DNA from: Chondrosia reniformis
Taxonomy: Eukaryota > Porifera > Demospongiae > Chondrillida > Chondrillidae
NCBI GenBank assembly: GCA_947172415.1
Contig: OX359191.1
Coordinates: 6,758,001 to 6,822,000, forward strand
Reading direction: 5' to 3'
DNA length: 64,000 bases
This document shows, piece after piece, positions 50,954 through 63,900 of this stretch. Position 1 is the first letter of the stretch, and every line of letters begins with the position of its first letter. The translations under genes were made by a program, and so were the position numbers. Below the pieces are notes generated by a model that saw only the letters and a list, made by a program, of their open reading frames with translations, ran no database searches and was not told the DNA's origin.

Positions 50954-53900
50954 CTAATTTGTGAGATATATTTCCTGAAGGTCGGTATATAGACTGTTTC
51001 CATCCTCTAGTGGACCACCCAAAATGGCTGCCTTAGGATAGATCTGGCTGTCCTGGGGACTCAATTGCAATGATTCTTTAGAAACAGAAGATAAATCTTG
51101 GTGAATATCTGGAAATTTCTTCCTTTTATGATACTCTGGATTCCTGTATAAAATTAACATAACAAATATACTTCATGGTATGCATAAATAGATATGACAC
51201 ATTTAAAAGCTTTAAGAGGTATTAGAGAGCAGAGCAGAGGTATTATTGAGCAACAGCAACATAATTTATGTTGCTGTTGCTCATTAATACCTCTGGATTA
51301 AATCATGATCGCAACAAACAACCCTTATCACTTCATTTAAAAGCTTGTATTGTGTAGTATTATACTTAGTAAATAAGTTTAATTTTGTAATTATATGGAG
51401 TTTCAGGCTTAAAAGGGTAAATTATCACAGGTCCTTGAGTTGAATAAATTCCGAATCTTTTTTTGATCGACCCTGTTATGCAGTTACTTTGCCTTGTTAG
51501 ATTATGAAACTGTGTTAAAGTTCATTTAACAAATTTATGATCAAGAGAATTCTAATACACACAGTGTACACATGCACACTCACCAACACTGAACCATAAT
51601 CCTGTAGATCTTCTTAGGACAACCTGGCGGAGGAGGCTGACAGTATCCAGTTGGTAGTATATTTACTGTCTATATACGTACGTATATATGTAAATCACAT
51701 ACTGGGATACTATAGGATGTACATATATAACAGAAAGTCTAAAATTATATACATCTGACATTAAACTATTTTTAGATGATTAAACCTCCTAGGTCCAACA
51801 ATTATATATACATACATGAAATTATAAGTTGTACGTACATGAAAGCAACAAATGAATATAGGTTTAAACTTGGAGGTCTTCATCAGCAATTAATATGGAA
51901 ATGGAAACTTTATTGCTGATGAAGACCTACGGGTGGCTTGGGCTCATATTCTATATACGTATATAACTATATTATAAATATTAAAGAGGACGTCATTCAT
52001 TATTTGTATTTATATATACCTTGTCAATGTTAAACTCTTCAAATGGTTTATGTCCAAGTGACCATATCTCAAACATCACCATTCCAAAGCTCCACACATC
52101 ACTCTTTGTAGTGTACTTGCCATACAAGATGGCCTCTGGAGCTGTCCATTTGACTGGAATCTGACCTCCCTTGGGCTTGTAGTAGTAATCCTCAACCATG
52201 TCATGTGACATACCAAAATCAGCAAGCTAATGAAAAACATAATATATAGAATCTATATATACATTCATGTATGAATGTATGAGTATATATAATATATATT
52301 TTTGTGCAATTATTATATTGAGCAATCAGCTATGTACATATTGAATGTTTTGACCCCTATAGGTATATATTCATCAAATGAATATTTACAGTACTTACAG
52401 TTTTGCTGATGAAGACCTATATAATTAAAGGGTCAAAATATTTAAATCTGTTCCATATATAACTGCATATTGTTGATACTCAATGTCATCATCAACATGA
52501 TCACAAAAGTATACGTACCCCTTATCATTTCATATTTCATCTATATGTACATACGTATAATGTTGTTTTATATGTATGCATGAAGTATATACCTTGCAAT
52601 TTAAGTCTTTGTCAAGCAGCATATTTCGTGCTGCAAGATCTCTGTGAATAAACTGCTTCTTTGAAAGATAAGCCATTGCATCACTTATTTGTATGCAGAA
52701 ATCAAGAAGCAATTTATTAGTTTTAAGAGTTCTGCCCGTTGTTGCTGTTCTAGTCCTATGTACTCTAATGCAATGTGACAATATATATATTAAAAACGAA
52801 AAAAACCGTGTCATCCCTACATAGGGAGTACTACCGTACTCCCTGATAAAGAGAACACTATACATGATCACTTAATTTATTATCACCCACTCATCTGATA
52901 GCTTCAAGAGGTAGCTTTGTAAATCTCCATTAATAACATATTCCATCACTATCCAAATCTAATTATATACAAAAGGAAAACTGTCATTTCTATATAATTA
53001 GTCTTTGTAAAATGGATTTATATTTGCCTGAATCTGTAATTTATTATACGTATATATATATACAATGCCAATGTATATACATATATTAGACACAACCACA
53101 AACGTAAGTACATACCTTGCCATCGTCCATGGCAACACCAACAAGTCTGACTATATTGGGATGGTTAAACTGTCCTATTATGGCAGCTTCCTTCAGTAGC
53201 TTGATCTTCTCATCTTCACTTGCACCTTCTCTCAACCTCTTGACTGCCACTATCTTCCCATTCTTCACTCTGCCCTTGTACACTTCTCCAAACTGCCCCT
53301 CCCCCAGCTGGTGGGAGAGCTCTAGATTTCTAATGTCTAGTTCATTGAATTCCTTTCTTTTGTTAATTTGAGTGTATAATTCTTCAGCATTACCAGAGGG
53401 CTCACAGTAATTAGGTTCTGAGTAAGCAGTGGCCTGTGAACAATGGTATTTAAGTAACTTACATCACCAAACTTTCAAAAATTATTTACCATTTAATGTA
53501 AATGATTACATGTTTACACATACGTAGATGAACATAAGTATATATAATACGTATATTATTATTAATCACATACATGTGTATTGCATGCTCTACTTACATG
53601 CATCTCAGGATTTTCATAGTATTGCACATTAGATATCTATAGACATGTACGTATATGAAACATGAATTATTATGCCATGCAACTATATCCAAGTGATCGA
53701 AGTCATGACATACTGTATATGTACATAATAGTAAATTTGAAGTTTTTACATCTTGACCATGCATATGATGAATTATTAATATATATATTGCAAATTTTGT
53801 GTTACAAGTGATCATGAGTTGCTATGTACCTAATTATATAAAGTGAAGTAATTTTATCAAATAAGGAACTAACTTCATCATTGGAAACTTCCGAATACTT

Positions 53901-56900
53901 GTTTCTTTGAACGTTTACATAATTATCAGAACTGTCACTTTCTAAAAAAATTGCTCATTTTTAAAAGTAGGTATGATAACAGTTACTGAAAATATAATGT
54001 ACTCACACTACAATTAATTATAATCTATATAAGTGTTTTGTGCATCAATTGATCATTTAATCAGTGGTGTTGGAAATATATATATATATTAGCTGAATGC
54101 TTGGAGACAATGCTTTCAATTGCAGGTTCCAGCATATCTGGCACTTAAGCATAACTTGGATTTTAATAGCTTATATAAAACTGCACATGCTCTGTATATA
54201 TCCACCATTCTTTAAAAGGATCTAGAGCTATATATACATACGTATACGTATATGTACTAACTGCACGGAGCTACATATCATTATTAAAATACCCATGCAT
54301 AGTAAAGGTGTAGATAAAGCCGACCAGTGCTATTTAAGGGGTACAGGGCTATACCTGGACATATACGTATAAGCCATTGCCACTTGCAAAACTACCAAGC
54401 CTTCTCCCGCCAGGTACATAGTATATACGTATAGAGTCTATAAATCAAACCTTTTGCAATTACAGTATACTTTAACAGCCATTTTGATTGCTATACTGGT
54501 GTATTGTTATACTGTACTTTTGCATGCAGTATTTCTGTGTGCATACATAATATACGTACTACATTGATTTTCAAAATAACGCAATATGTATATATATATA
54601 TATATATTTAATTCTTACTTTTTCTCTTAAGTCTAGGTAATAGTAACAAGCTTAAGCTGATAACAAGCAGGACAGTGCACAACAGCACAAGGAGAGCCAG
54701 TATTACTGCTATGACTATCAGAGCAGTGGTTACAGATGAATCAGATTTGTTTTGGGAACTTCCTTCACTCGCAATTGAATCTGTAGCTTTTGGATCCATA
54801 GCTTCTTTAGAAGAAGATGTACATAAAAGCTTAGCTTCTTTAGAAGAAGATGTACATAAAAGCTTAGTGCAGTCTGCATAAAGAGAGGGTTTTAGTATAT
54901 ACTGTATAAGTCTACATGAAGAGAGCGTTTTATATATATATACTGCATCAGTATGCACATGCAACAACAACATAGGTGTATGTAAACATGCATACATGTA
55001 TCATAGGTCATAGGAACAAATCTCATATAACATGAAACTTAGCTACGTATTTGAAACCTTTTGAACTGCCAGGTTTCTAACAGTATTAAAGTATGCAATA
55101 ACTCTTTGGTACACTTTAAAACCCGGCCATTCAAAAGTTTTCAAATAAGTTTAAATTTTTTTTTTCATGTGTAGACAATGGGATCACATTACATGCGTAC
55201 ATATTTATTGATAAATTTTAATTTTAATTATTGTTTTTAGTTCATTTGTTTCTACAGCTTATTTTGAGTTTGTGTATATAAATGATTTGCTGCAATAATA
55301 TATAGCATGTGTAAGTACTAATATAAACAGTGGGGTATATACGTATGTATATGCACACACAGTTAATATATATATTATGTTATTATACATGTCACCCTAT
55401 GAAATCAGGCTTATTATATATATAGCCCCCAAGTTTTTAAATATTTACTTTTCTAGAAATTTCTTATCTCACCATTTTGTACAACTTGCATCACAATGTA
55501 GGGTCTGGCAAAAGGATTCACTTTATAACATGATGGACAATCTTGTGTTGTAATGAAGAACTCATTATTTAGGGAGCACCATGATCTGTTGAAAATTATG
55601 TAAACACATGTAATATTAAGGTGAGGTATACGTAATTATTAGTTGCATATTATATACCCCTATATTCGTCTCACCATCACAGCGGAAATATATAGTAGAC
55701 TTATGGGCTAAGATACTAATATTTATCTTATCTTGCATTAGTGTTCCCCTGTATATACTATTAGAGAATTTAGATGTAATAGAGTTGCTACGTATATGTT
55801 GTATATATAATGACTAATCCCTTTCAAAAGTCTGGGTTACTTGGTAACTTAGTGACACTAGAATGCTACCCAGTGCTACTGATGAGGAGTGGTATTCTCT
55901 GACATTAAAGGCCTTCTAGCACAGTGGTATCTTAATTATGAATACTTAGTCTACCTTTCTTGATTACACTAGTTAATTTCCTTTCTTCAATTGCTATATA
56001 TACAGTATATATACGTACATGTAGGCATATACGTACATATAAACACCACATTGGTACATATAAAGAAACATAGAAGGATATACATGTATATAGTCTTACC
56101 TCATTTGGGAAGCTGTACGGCTCTCTATATTCACTTCCAATTCAACAAAACTCTCAGGTTCAAATATCACCAGAGATGGATCAGCGGTAGAACAATCTTT
56201 ATTGTTATTTTTACATGTTAAGGTATAATTGGTCAGCTCTGTAATTGTTTTTGGACATGAATTTGAGGTTATCTTTATGGACAAAGAGGTGAACCACCTG
56301 TTAGTGCCCTTCTGACAAAATGCCACACGTCCTATTGCTCCATAGCTACAGGACTCTTGAGTTGCAATTACATTAAAAGGTATCCTCTGTTGAATGCCAT
56401 TAGAGAAACAGAGTTTCTCCCCTGAATTATATGAGAACATATACACAAAATGTATAAGCAACCAAATCAGACAAAGTTTCCATGCACTCACCAACTTCTT
56501 TTCCAACTTTGTCAGTTCTAAAAATCCAATGACCAACTTTTCCTGTGTTACCATGGGAACTGTCAATATCTTTAATCTTTTCATTAAATGACATATCAAC
56601 AGTAAAGGATATATTTCCATCTCCAGCATTATAGCCGACTAATCCTTGATCTTTAGTTCTGGATGTGATTCTACCACTTGCATAATTAAATATGGCAGCT
56701 GAAATTGTGCCATCAGTTGCTATAGCAGCTTGAAATGTGTTACCCTAAATCGAGACATTAACGTTTTAATATACTATATGGTTGTCCACATTTAATTGTA
56801 TATTTACCTCGTCATCATAATTTAATTGAACATCTTTCCATGTAACTATAAGACCCCATGTTGCATTGAAAGTCTGTATACCAATAAATTCACCTATTTG

Positions 56901-58793
56901 TATACTGACATTTTGAAGAAGGCTATGATCATTTGGCATTAGTAGTCTCTTGTAATATAATTTCCCTGTGTATTGATTAGCATCATTCCAATAAACAGCA
57001 AGCACTGAAGTGCACCGTTGCTGCTGCTGCTGCATTGGAAACTTTTCAGTCTTCCATACATCTTCCACGATATCATCGTTCTCATTGTAAAAACACAGAA
57101 CTCCATTCCGATCAGCCTGCATGTGCAATGTATGTATAGCTATAATTAGGGGCTTTATGGCCACTATATAGTATTTAAAATTAAATAGCTATAGCTATAA
57201 TACATGCATATTGCATGCATATGTACATACATAAATTAAAAGTATAACTGATTAAGAAACAAAAATTAAATTAACATATATATTAGCCTTATATAATTAA
57301 AAAGTATGACTCACATAAATTTCTTGTTTTAAGTATAATAAGTATCCTAATTTATTGAGACTCAGCAACAATTGTATTTGAAAACAATCGAACGTTTCAA
57401 CCCGGAGGTCTTTTGGTCTTCATGCTGATTTAAGCTAGACCTCCGGGTTCAAACGTTCAATTTGTTTTTAAATACAATTGTTGCTGAGTCTCAATAAATT
57501 AGGATACTTATGTTTTGGCATATACGTATAATATAGGTATTATATATATATATATGTATGTAAGTGATACATGCATGGAACATACATATATGTATGAGTA
57601 AATCTTCCCAAAGAAAGGAAATCCTTCTTTATTTGCAGAAACACGTAAATTTTGCATACTGATCATGAATTCGCGATCGAAGGGATATCCAAGGAATTCT
57701 TCAAAGGATAGACCTATAGATGTGCATGTATGAGAGGCAAATTATATAATAGTACTTTTATATATACATTAGGCAAATTAGATTCCCAGTTTATCGTCCC
57801 CGCTCACATACTTTTTTGGGCACGCCGTCCAACTTTCATTTTTCATTATATGAATAGGTGCCAATAACTTCTGGTTACAACTTGCTTCTGTGCTCCTTTA
57901 TAATAAATATTCAACTTTAATACTGTGTGTTCTACTTTAATATATACAACTTACTATTGTTTCTTTATTAAAAATTCAACTCAGTGAGTTTTGTATCTGA
58001 TGACTGATTGCATGCATTTTTAATAATGAATAATAAAAAGTGACCTCCCTCCCTCATGTTATTTTCGAAACTGCTGGACGATAAACTGTGAACCATACTT
58101 AGCACATCAAAATGCATATATGTGTATACTAGGAAAATGGTGTTTTGGATTAGGACTTATATATTATACATATATTGCACCAAAGCAGCCAAGAGGTATA
58201 TACATTGGCTGGGATACCTATATTAGAAGTGTCGATCAGTGACCATGCACCTATATATATATAGCTAGTCATGCATCTAAGATGCAGGGAAGTCTTCAAA
58301 GCGCCATAGACAGCCGAATGCTGATCGACAGAGTCGACACACACAACGGTATTCTTGTTTTGTCATTCTATATAGATGTTATTGGCTTGTAAAACCTAGC
58401 TTGCATCCCAAACTGGAAGGAAGAATAAATCTATATTATATATTATATTATTATTATTAAAGTGCATCATGTGCAAAGCACACTATAGGGCGTTATATGT
58501 GGAGATGCTAGTAGTTGTATCTACTGATATAGAATGTGCGTTCGTTTTCCCAGTCTATATAATACTGCATATCTATATTTATAGGATCTAACAAAGGGGA
58601 CCATTAAACGATTGTTTTTAAACTGATTGTGAACAGACCGATCAGACCGACTTGGTGCTTATCATCTAGCTATAGATAGTTATAGTTACGAATATACGTT
58701 TTCCAAAGGTCTCTATCTATCTATTCTAAAGCACTTACAGTTAGATCTTCTGAATACTGAAAAGAAGCAGACTAATAAACCAAGCCACATCAT
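50954..58793 (-). CDS. Receptor tyrosine kinase with NIDO ectodomain (complete, 15 exons)
   Basis: Exons in gene order: 58739-58793, 57586-57713, 56808-57116, 56492-56744, 56100-56421, 55473-55585, 54619-54873, 53874-53941, 53598-53636, 53116-53433, 52891-52958, 52593-52755, 52020-52226, 51584-51669, 50954-51143. All phases agree, giving 857 aa. Signal peptide MMWLGLLVCFFSVF. NIDO domain ~45-250: EGFPFFGKIYSYIYADRNG, FNATWGLIVTWKDVQLNY, NTFQAAIATDG, VGYNAGDGN. A Cys-containing region follows, then a duplicated LLCTSSSKEA stalk. Transmembrane helix ~441-470. The juxtamembrane part is rich in Tyr (NYVNV, YYENP). Kinase: GEGQFGEV ~558, VAVK Lys ~579, HRDLAARN ~682, DFG ~700, WTAPEA ~726, then PPPPGCPKKIYRIMVQCW. 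All catalytic residues are present, so it should be an active RTK; the ligand is unknown. A second copy follows upstream at 61-64 kb. Confidence 0.88.
51237..51294. repeat. Long hairpin in last intron of RTK
   Basis: AGAGGTATTATTGAGCAACA and TGTTGCTCATTAATACCTCT are inverted repeats around ACATAATTTATGT, with about 27 paired bases and one mismatch region. Possibly a small foldback element. Confidence 0.8.
51868..51930. repeat. Foldback fragment of the GGTCTTCATCAGC family
   Basis: GGAGGTCTTCATCAGCAAT and ATTGCTGATGAAGACCT are inverted repeats about 30 bases apart, in intron 13 of the RTK. A related pair spans 52350-52440. It is related to the interior of the 16335, 57340 and 63135 elements. 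Confidence 0.65.
52815..52844. repeat. Hairpin repeat, copy 2
   Basis: GGGAGTAC-TACC-GTACTCCC, a perfect 8-bp stem with a 4-base loop, inside CATCCCTACATA...TGATA. It is homologous to 24738-24767, where the stem is changed on both sides. Confidence 0.65.
57340..57509. mobile_element. Foldback MITE in RTK intron 2
   Basis: The left arm starts AAGTATCCTAATTTATTGAG and the right arm ends CTCAATAAATTAGGATACTT. The arms are ~70 bp each and almost perfect, and meet near GGTCTTCATGCTGATTTAAG. The interior contains AACGTTTCAACCCGGAGGTC. It lies between NIDO exons 2 and 3. A half copy lies at 27897-27976. Confidence 0.85.
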
Positions 58794-58814
58794 TTTCCTG
58801 AAGATATATCAACC

Positions 58815-58889
58815 ATGGGAGGGATTTGTGTAGCGAGACTAACTTTGTTCGCTTTTCTCTTTATAATACAACCGAAAATGGAATCCCAG
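58815..58889 (+). other. Candidate signal-peptide first exon on opposite strand
   Basis: ATG plus 24 codons, reading VARLTLFAFLFIIQPKMESQ after the first five residues, ending phase 0 at a donor CCCAG|GTATTA. It looks like a secretory leader. It lies only 21 bp from, and divergent to, the RTK start codon at 58793. I found no second exon downstream on the + strand before 64000, so it may be an orphan exon, a chance ORF, or the start of a gene with a very long intron. Confidence 0.3.
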
Positions 58890-60669
58890 GTATTATTGTA
58901 ACGACCTTTTATATACAAAGCACTACGCTATCCATGTCACATGCAGCTTATGTCTATAGAAGGAGTGAAATCAGCTAGAACTTGTACACTTTAACGATGC
59001 TCCATGCACCATTAATACAGAGAGAGTGCAACATGCCTCATATACAGTCAGGGGAAGGTGTAGGAAACCAGATTCATTTAAATTAACATGACACTGGCCC
59101 AGTGGAGAAGAGAAGCAGAAGGAGAAAATTCTTATATCCTCATCCAGAGCCCTCACTAGTTCCCTGTAGCTATATATAGGCCTTCACTCGTATAAGCATA
59201 GACAAAATGTTGTAACTAATCATGAATCTTATGTTGCCAATAGCTCATTAACCAACTGATATGTGTATACTACACAAATCAATATTATACAAAATTACTG
59301 TGTAAAACCTGTCAGTCAAGTTTGAAGGGAAATAGTGACCTCTGTTGGTTGGGATAAAACAGAGAGGGGTGAGAGCCAAGAGAAATTTTAAAAGGAGGAA
59401 TGGTAAATATAGATGGTGGTTTGAGCTAAATGGCTCTGAAAGGCTTTTGGTTGAATTGGAATCACTATGGCACCACAACTATTGGAGAATGGAGAGAATG
59501 CAATGTTGGTATGGGTTTGCGTAAGGAGGGGGACTAGTCACATGAAGATATAGAGCAACTGCATGTGGTGTATATTGATGCAACATATAATCAGAACATT
59601 ATATAGAACTGATGCTTATCTAATCATGTTGGTTGTGTATCTATTGTATAGTGCTACATGGGGCAAGATATAGCCCTAGTTTGCAACTGCACACGGTGCA
59701 CTCAAATCTATATAAAATGCCTACAATATGAATACCTCACTAACTACGTACCTGCAACTATTACATTTGTCATTCCAGTCTAGTCTTTTAGCATGCAAAT
59801 GAAACTAGTGTGATCCTCATTTACATATACGTATTACGTATACATAATTGCACAAAAATACAATATAATATATATCTGAACCCAGTATTAATAATGGGAT
59901 CTATGTATTATATATATTATCCATTTTGAATCTAAAAGCAGAATATTTTGTGACATAAAACATTAACAGAGATTTTCTATACATACATACATAATATATA
60001 AGCTATATAGGAAGAAAGTCTCTTCCAGTTTTATTTATAAAGGTGAGTGGTGATTTAGATTACGAATTTACAGTCTTTTAAAAATTACCAATTTAGACAA
60101 GCTTCCTTATCTTCCTCTAGTGTGTCTTTGTATATTTGTGTGGATATATATATGGTGAAACCCTATAGTTCTGCACCATAATATTATACATATATAGGCT
60201 TATACTCTTTGTTATATTTTCAATATTATGCTTATATATAACATATTGAACAATAAGTAAGTATAAACAACTATGTACATGTATATATAGGTCATTGTGA
60301 ATACGTATATATATATATATACAATGACTGTAAATCTTGCAGTGTGAAAGTACTAATAATATATAGGGAAAATTCAGAATGGTTCAATGTGAAACAAGCT
60401 TATAAGAAAGGGTATACATGTGCCCCCATATGATCACTTAGTGTGTTTCATGGACTATGCATGTGATGAGAGAAGCAATTGATTAGTGCTGAAGTATAAC
60501 ATTGTATGTGCAGCTTTTCCTATTCACAGATATCCTACTACCTGTTGCTATAGTAACAAGGATATGGAAATAACTTGAGAGTCCTTGATGAAGCAATGAA
60601 AAGAAGGATGTGTATAATATTAATTATTCGGGGAAGACTCACAGTAAGGAGAGGAGATTGTATCATAAA
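58890..60669. other. Intergenic region between the two RTK genes
   Basis: AT-rich. A dispersed repeat near 59093-59175 has GGCCCAGTGGAGAAG followed by ATCCTCATCCAGAGCC. No further exon could be supported. The 3' flank of the second RTK begins about 60670. Confidence 0.5.
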
Positions 60670-60988
60670 GGTGATGAAATATCTATAGGAGTTATACTCC
60701 ATGAAGAAGGTTCAAGTAAAGAGGAGAGGATAATAGTTGACACTTCAGCTATTATACGTATATGCATAGATATATATTCGTAAAATGTCATGCAATTAAT
60801 GTACTGGAGTGGTTCATATTATACAATTAAAAATTTTCCAGGAATGGAATTCAAGCAGATTAAAATACATTACAGCTCACATAGCCTAGTACATGAAAAA
60901 ACGAACTGCAAAATCAGTCATGTATACTGTACATACTGTATGTATATGTACATGGTTTATGTTTATATGTAGTTGCACAAACGTTCAT

Positions 60989-63900
60989 TCAAATCCTATG
61001 TATGTAAATCTTTTGAAGGTCAGGGAAGAGGGCATTTCCCTCCTGCAGTGGAGCACCCAAAATGGCTGCCTTAGGAGAGGTATGTCTTTCCACTATACTC
61101 ATCTTCAATGACTGCTCATCTATAGAGGACAAGTAGCTAAATACTTCAGGTATTGTTCTTCTTTCATGATGTTCCGGATTCCTATATATAGTAAATGTGA
61201 AAAACATTCTTCATCCAAAGCTCTATAGGTTTTCCCTAAGTAGTAAGTCTAGGAAAAGAGTCTATTTGTATTCTTCCTCATAGTACATGATGTCAACCAT
61301 ATGCATGTCTATAGGAAAATGGTGTTTATAACATACCTGGGACAAATGTACTTCAACTATAGCGTACATACATATATGTGTATACATTATTAAGTGATTC
61401 ACACTCACCAGCACTGAACCATGATCCTGTAGATCTTCTTAGGACAACCTGGCGGAGGAGGCTGACAGTAGCCAGTTGGTAGTAACTCTATCACCTGTAT
61501 ATGTATACATATATGAATCAATGAGTCATTTTGTATATGGTGCATATTAAATATACGTATGTACAGTACAAATATTGCAATGTAATTCTTATATGAGGCC
61601 TTGGGTTGTGTAAACAAAATATGCACATGCACAGTAAAGAATTTATTATATACACATACAAAACACATTTTTTAATATATGATTATTTCTCTGAAAACAT
61701 TCCATTACCTAAAATGTATAAAATTTACACTTGCTGAAAAATTGCTAAGGCATTCATTATTTGTATTTATATATACCTTGTCAATGTTAAACTCTTCAAA
61801 TGGTTTATGTCCGAGTGACCATATCTCAAACATCACCATTCCAAAGCTCCACACATCACTCTTTGTAGTGTACTTGCCATACAAGATGGCCTCTGGAGCT
61901 GTCCATTTGACTGGAATCTGACCTCCCTTGGGCTTGTAGTAGTAGTCCTTATCCATGTCATGTGACATACCAAAGTCAGCAAGCTAATGAAAAAACATGA
62001 TATATAGATTATTGTTTAATTAATGTATGGTACATGTGATAATTAGTGTGTTTAATATAGTTTCAGATTGTATATAGTAATTAGTTATAATACATATAGT
62101 CTGTTTACCTTGCAGTTCAAGTTCTCGTCAAGGAGAATGTTTCGAGCTGCAATATCTCTATGTATAAACATCTTCTTAGAAAGGTACGACATTGCATCAG
62201 CTATTTCAACACAAAACTTTAAAAGGAGTCTACTGTTGTGCTTGTTATCTCTCTCCTGAAATCTATCATGAATGCGTAGAAAAACGTATGAAGTACTTAA
62301 TATATAAAGAAAATCTGAGAGTCAAATGATGGCGGCATTTATATAGTCAAAGTTTTAATATAATCGCCTTTAGATCTTAAAGTTCTCATAGAAGATCGTG
62401 TACATTAGATTATATATACGTATATATACGTATATACATGTAAATGTATTATTTTACTATTTGGAGAACTTACTGGTCTGACGCTTTAAGAAGATAATTT
62501 CTCAGATCACCATTACTTGCTAGTTCCATTGCAATGAAAATCTGTAAACATAATATTATGTTGTTGTATATATAATTAAGTTCTTTATAACTACATAATA
62601 TGTATACGTATACTATATGAGTAGTTTTACTGCTAATCTATTAACAAGTTGATATTTCATGAAGTGAAATATCAATTTTCATATATATTCTTGCATATAT
62701 ACCTGTCATATACACAGTTGTTTTACTATATACTATGTACACACAGTACCTTGTCATCGTCCATGGCAACACCAACGAGTCTGACTATATTGGGATGGTT
62801 AAACTGTCCTATTATGGCAGCTTCCTTCAGTAGTTTGATCTTCTCATCTTCACTTGCACCTTCTCTCAACCTCTTGACTGCCACTATCTTCCCATTCTTC
62901 ACTCTTCCCTTGTACACTTCTCCAAACTGCCCCTCCCCCAGCTGGTGGGAGAGCTCTAGATTTCTAATGTCTAGTTCATTGAATTCCTTTCTTTTGTTAA
63001 TGTGAGTGTATAATTCTTCAGCATTACCAGAGGGCTCCCTGTAATATTTCTCCGGATCCAGAACACTATACATCTTGATAGCCAGGGAAATGAAGATATA
63101 ATTTCTAAGACTTAATCACAATATACGTATAGTGAATAGTTAATAGAATAAAGATTTCTTCTAACTGCATTGAACTTATCACTTATCTTTTGAAAGGATC
63201 ATCTTTCGACTTTTAGAGCGTCTAAAGATGCAGTTTTGTTGTCTCTTCTTGGTTGTCAGATGTTTCGACCCCGAGGGTCTTCTTCAGTCAGCTCTAAAAG
63301 TCGAAAGATAATCCTTTCAAAAGATAGTGATTAGTTATTGTGTTCCTGTAGCAGCATATACGTATACTGCTATGAGAAGCTAGCTCTATATAAGTAAGTA
63401 ATCCCCGTCATCACGACAACATATTGAACCTTTTAATTAGTCTGTCAATATATAATTTGCACTATATATATGTGCATCTATATACAATTAACTGAAGATC
63501 GATATCATGGAGGGCTTGCAGGATTGATTATTCTGTAAAATGCACAGTTCCTATGACATTGACTGTAGTTTCAGAAAATAGTCATGCATAACAATTGCAT
63601 TGTATCACCAAGACATCATATTTTCATTAAATAACATGTGTATATATATGCACATTTATATATACTCACATGACTTTCAGGTTCAATAGTCTGTTGCAGT
63701 ATTTCATGGTGATTTGATTTACCCTGCTGTTATGAAAACACACGACTGAACCAAAATTTCATATATCTAAATATGTACTCTAAAAGACATAACAATAATC
63801 AAGTGCATGCTGCCTAACTGAGGTACTGTACCAGTATACATAATTACATACAATATTATACATCCTATGTATATACAATATGTTTTGGTACCACAAACTA

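Noticed and set aside
53117..53371. + strand ORF over the kinase N-lobe exon (also 62649-63005)
   Set aside because: It is the antisense shadow of the glycine-loop exon, repeated because the exon is duplicated.
57315..57347. Possible tiny RTK exon ending QEIY before a GTGAGT
   Set aside because: Exon 57586-57713 joins directly and in phase to exon 56808-57116 and completes the NIDO motif; the small exon would sit against the MITE.
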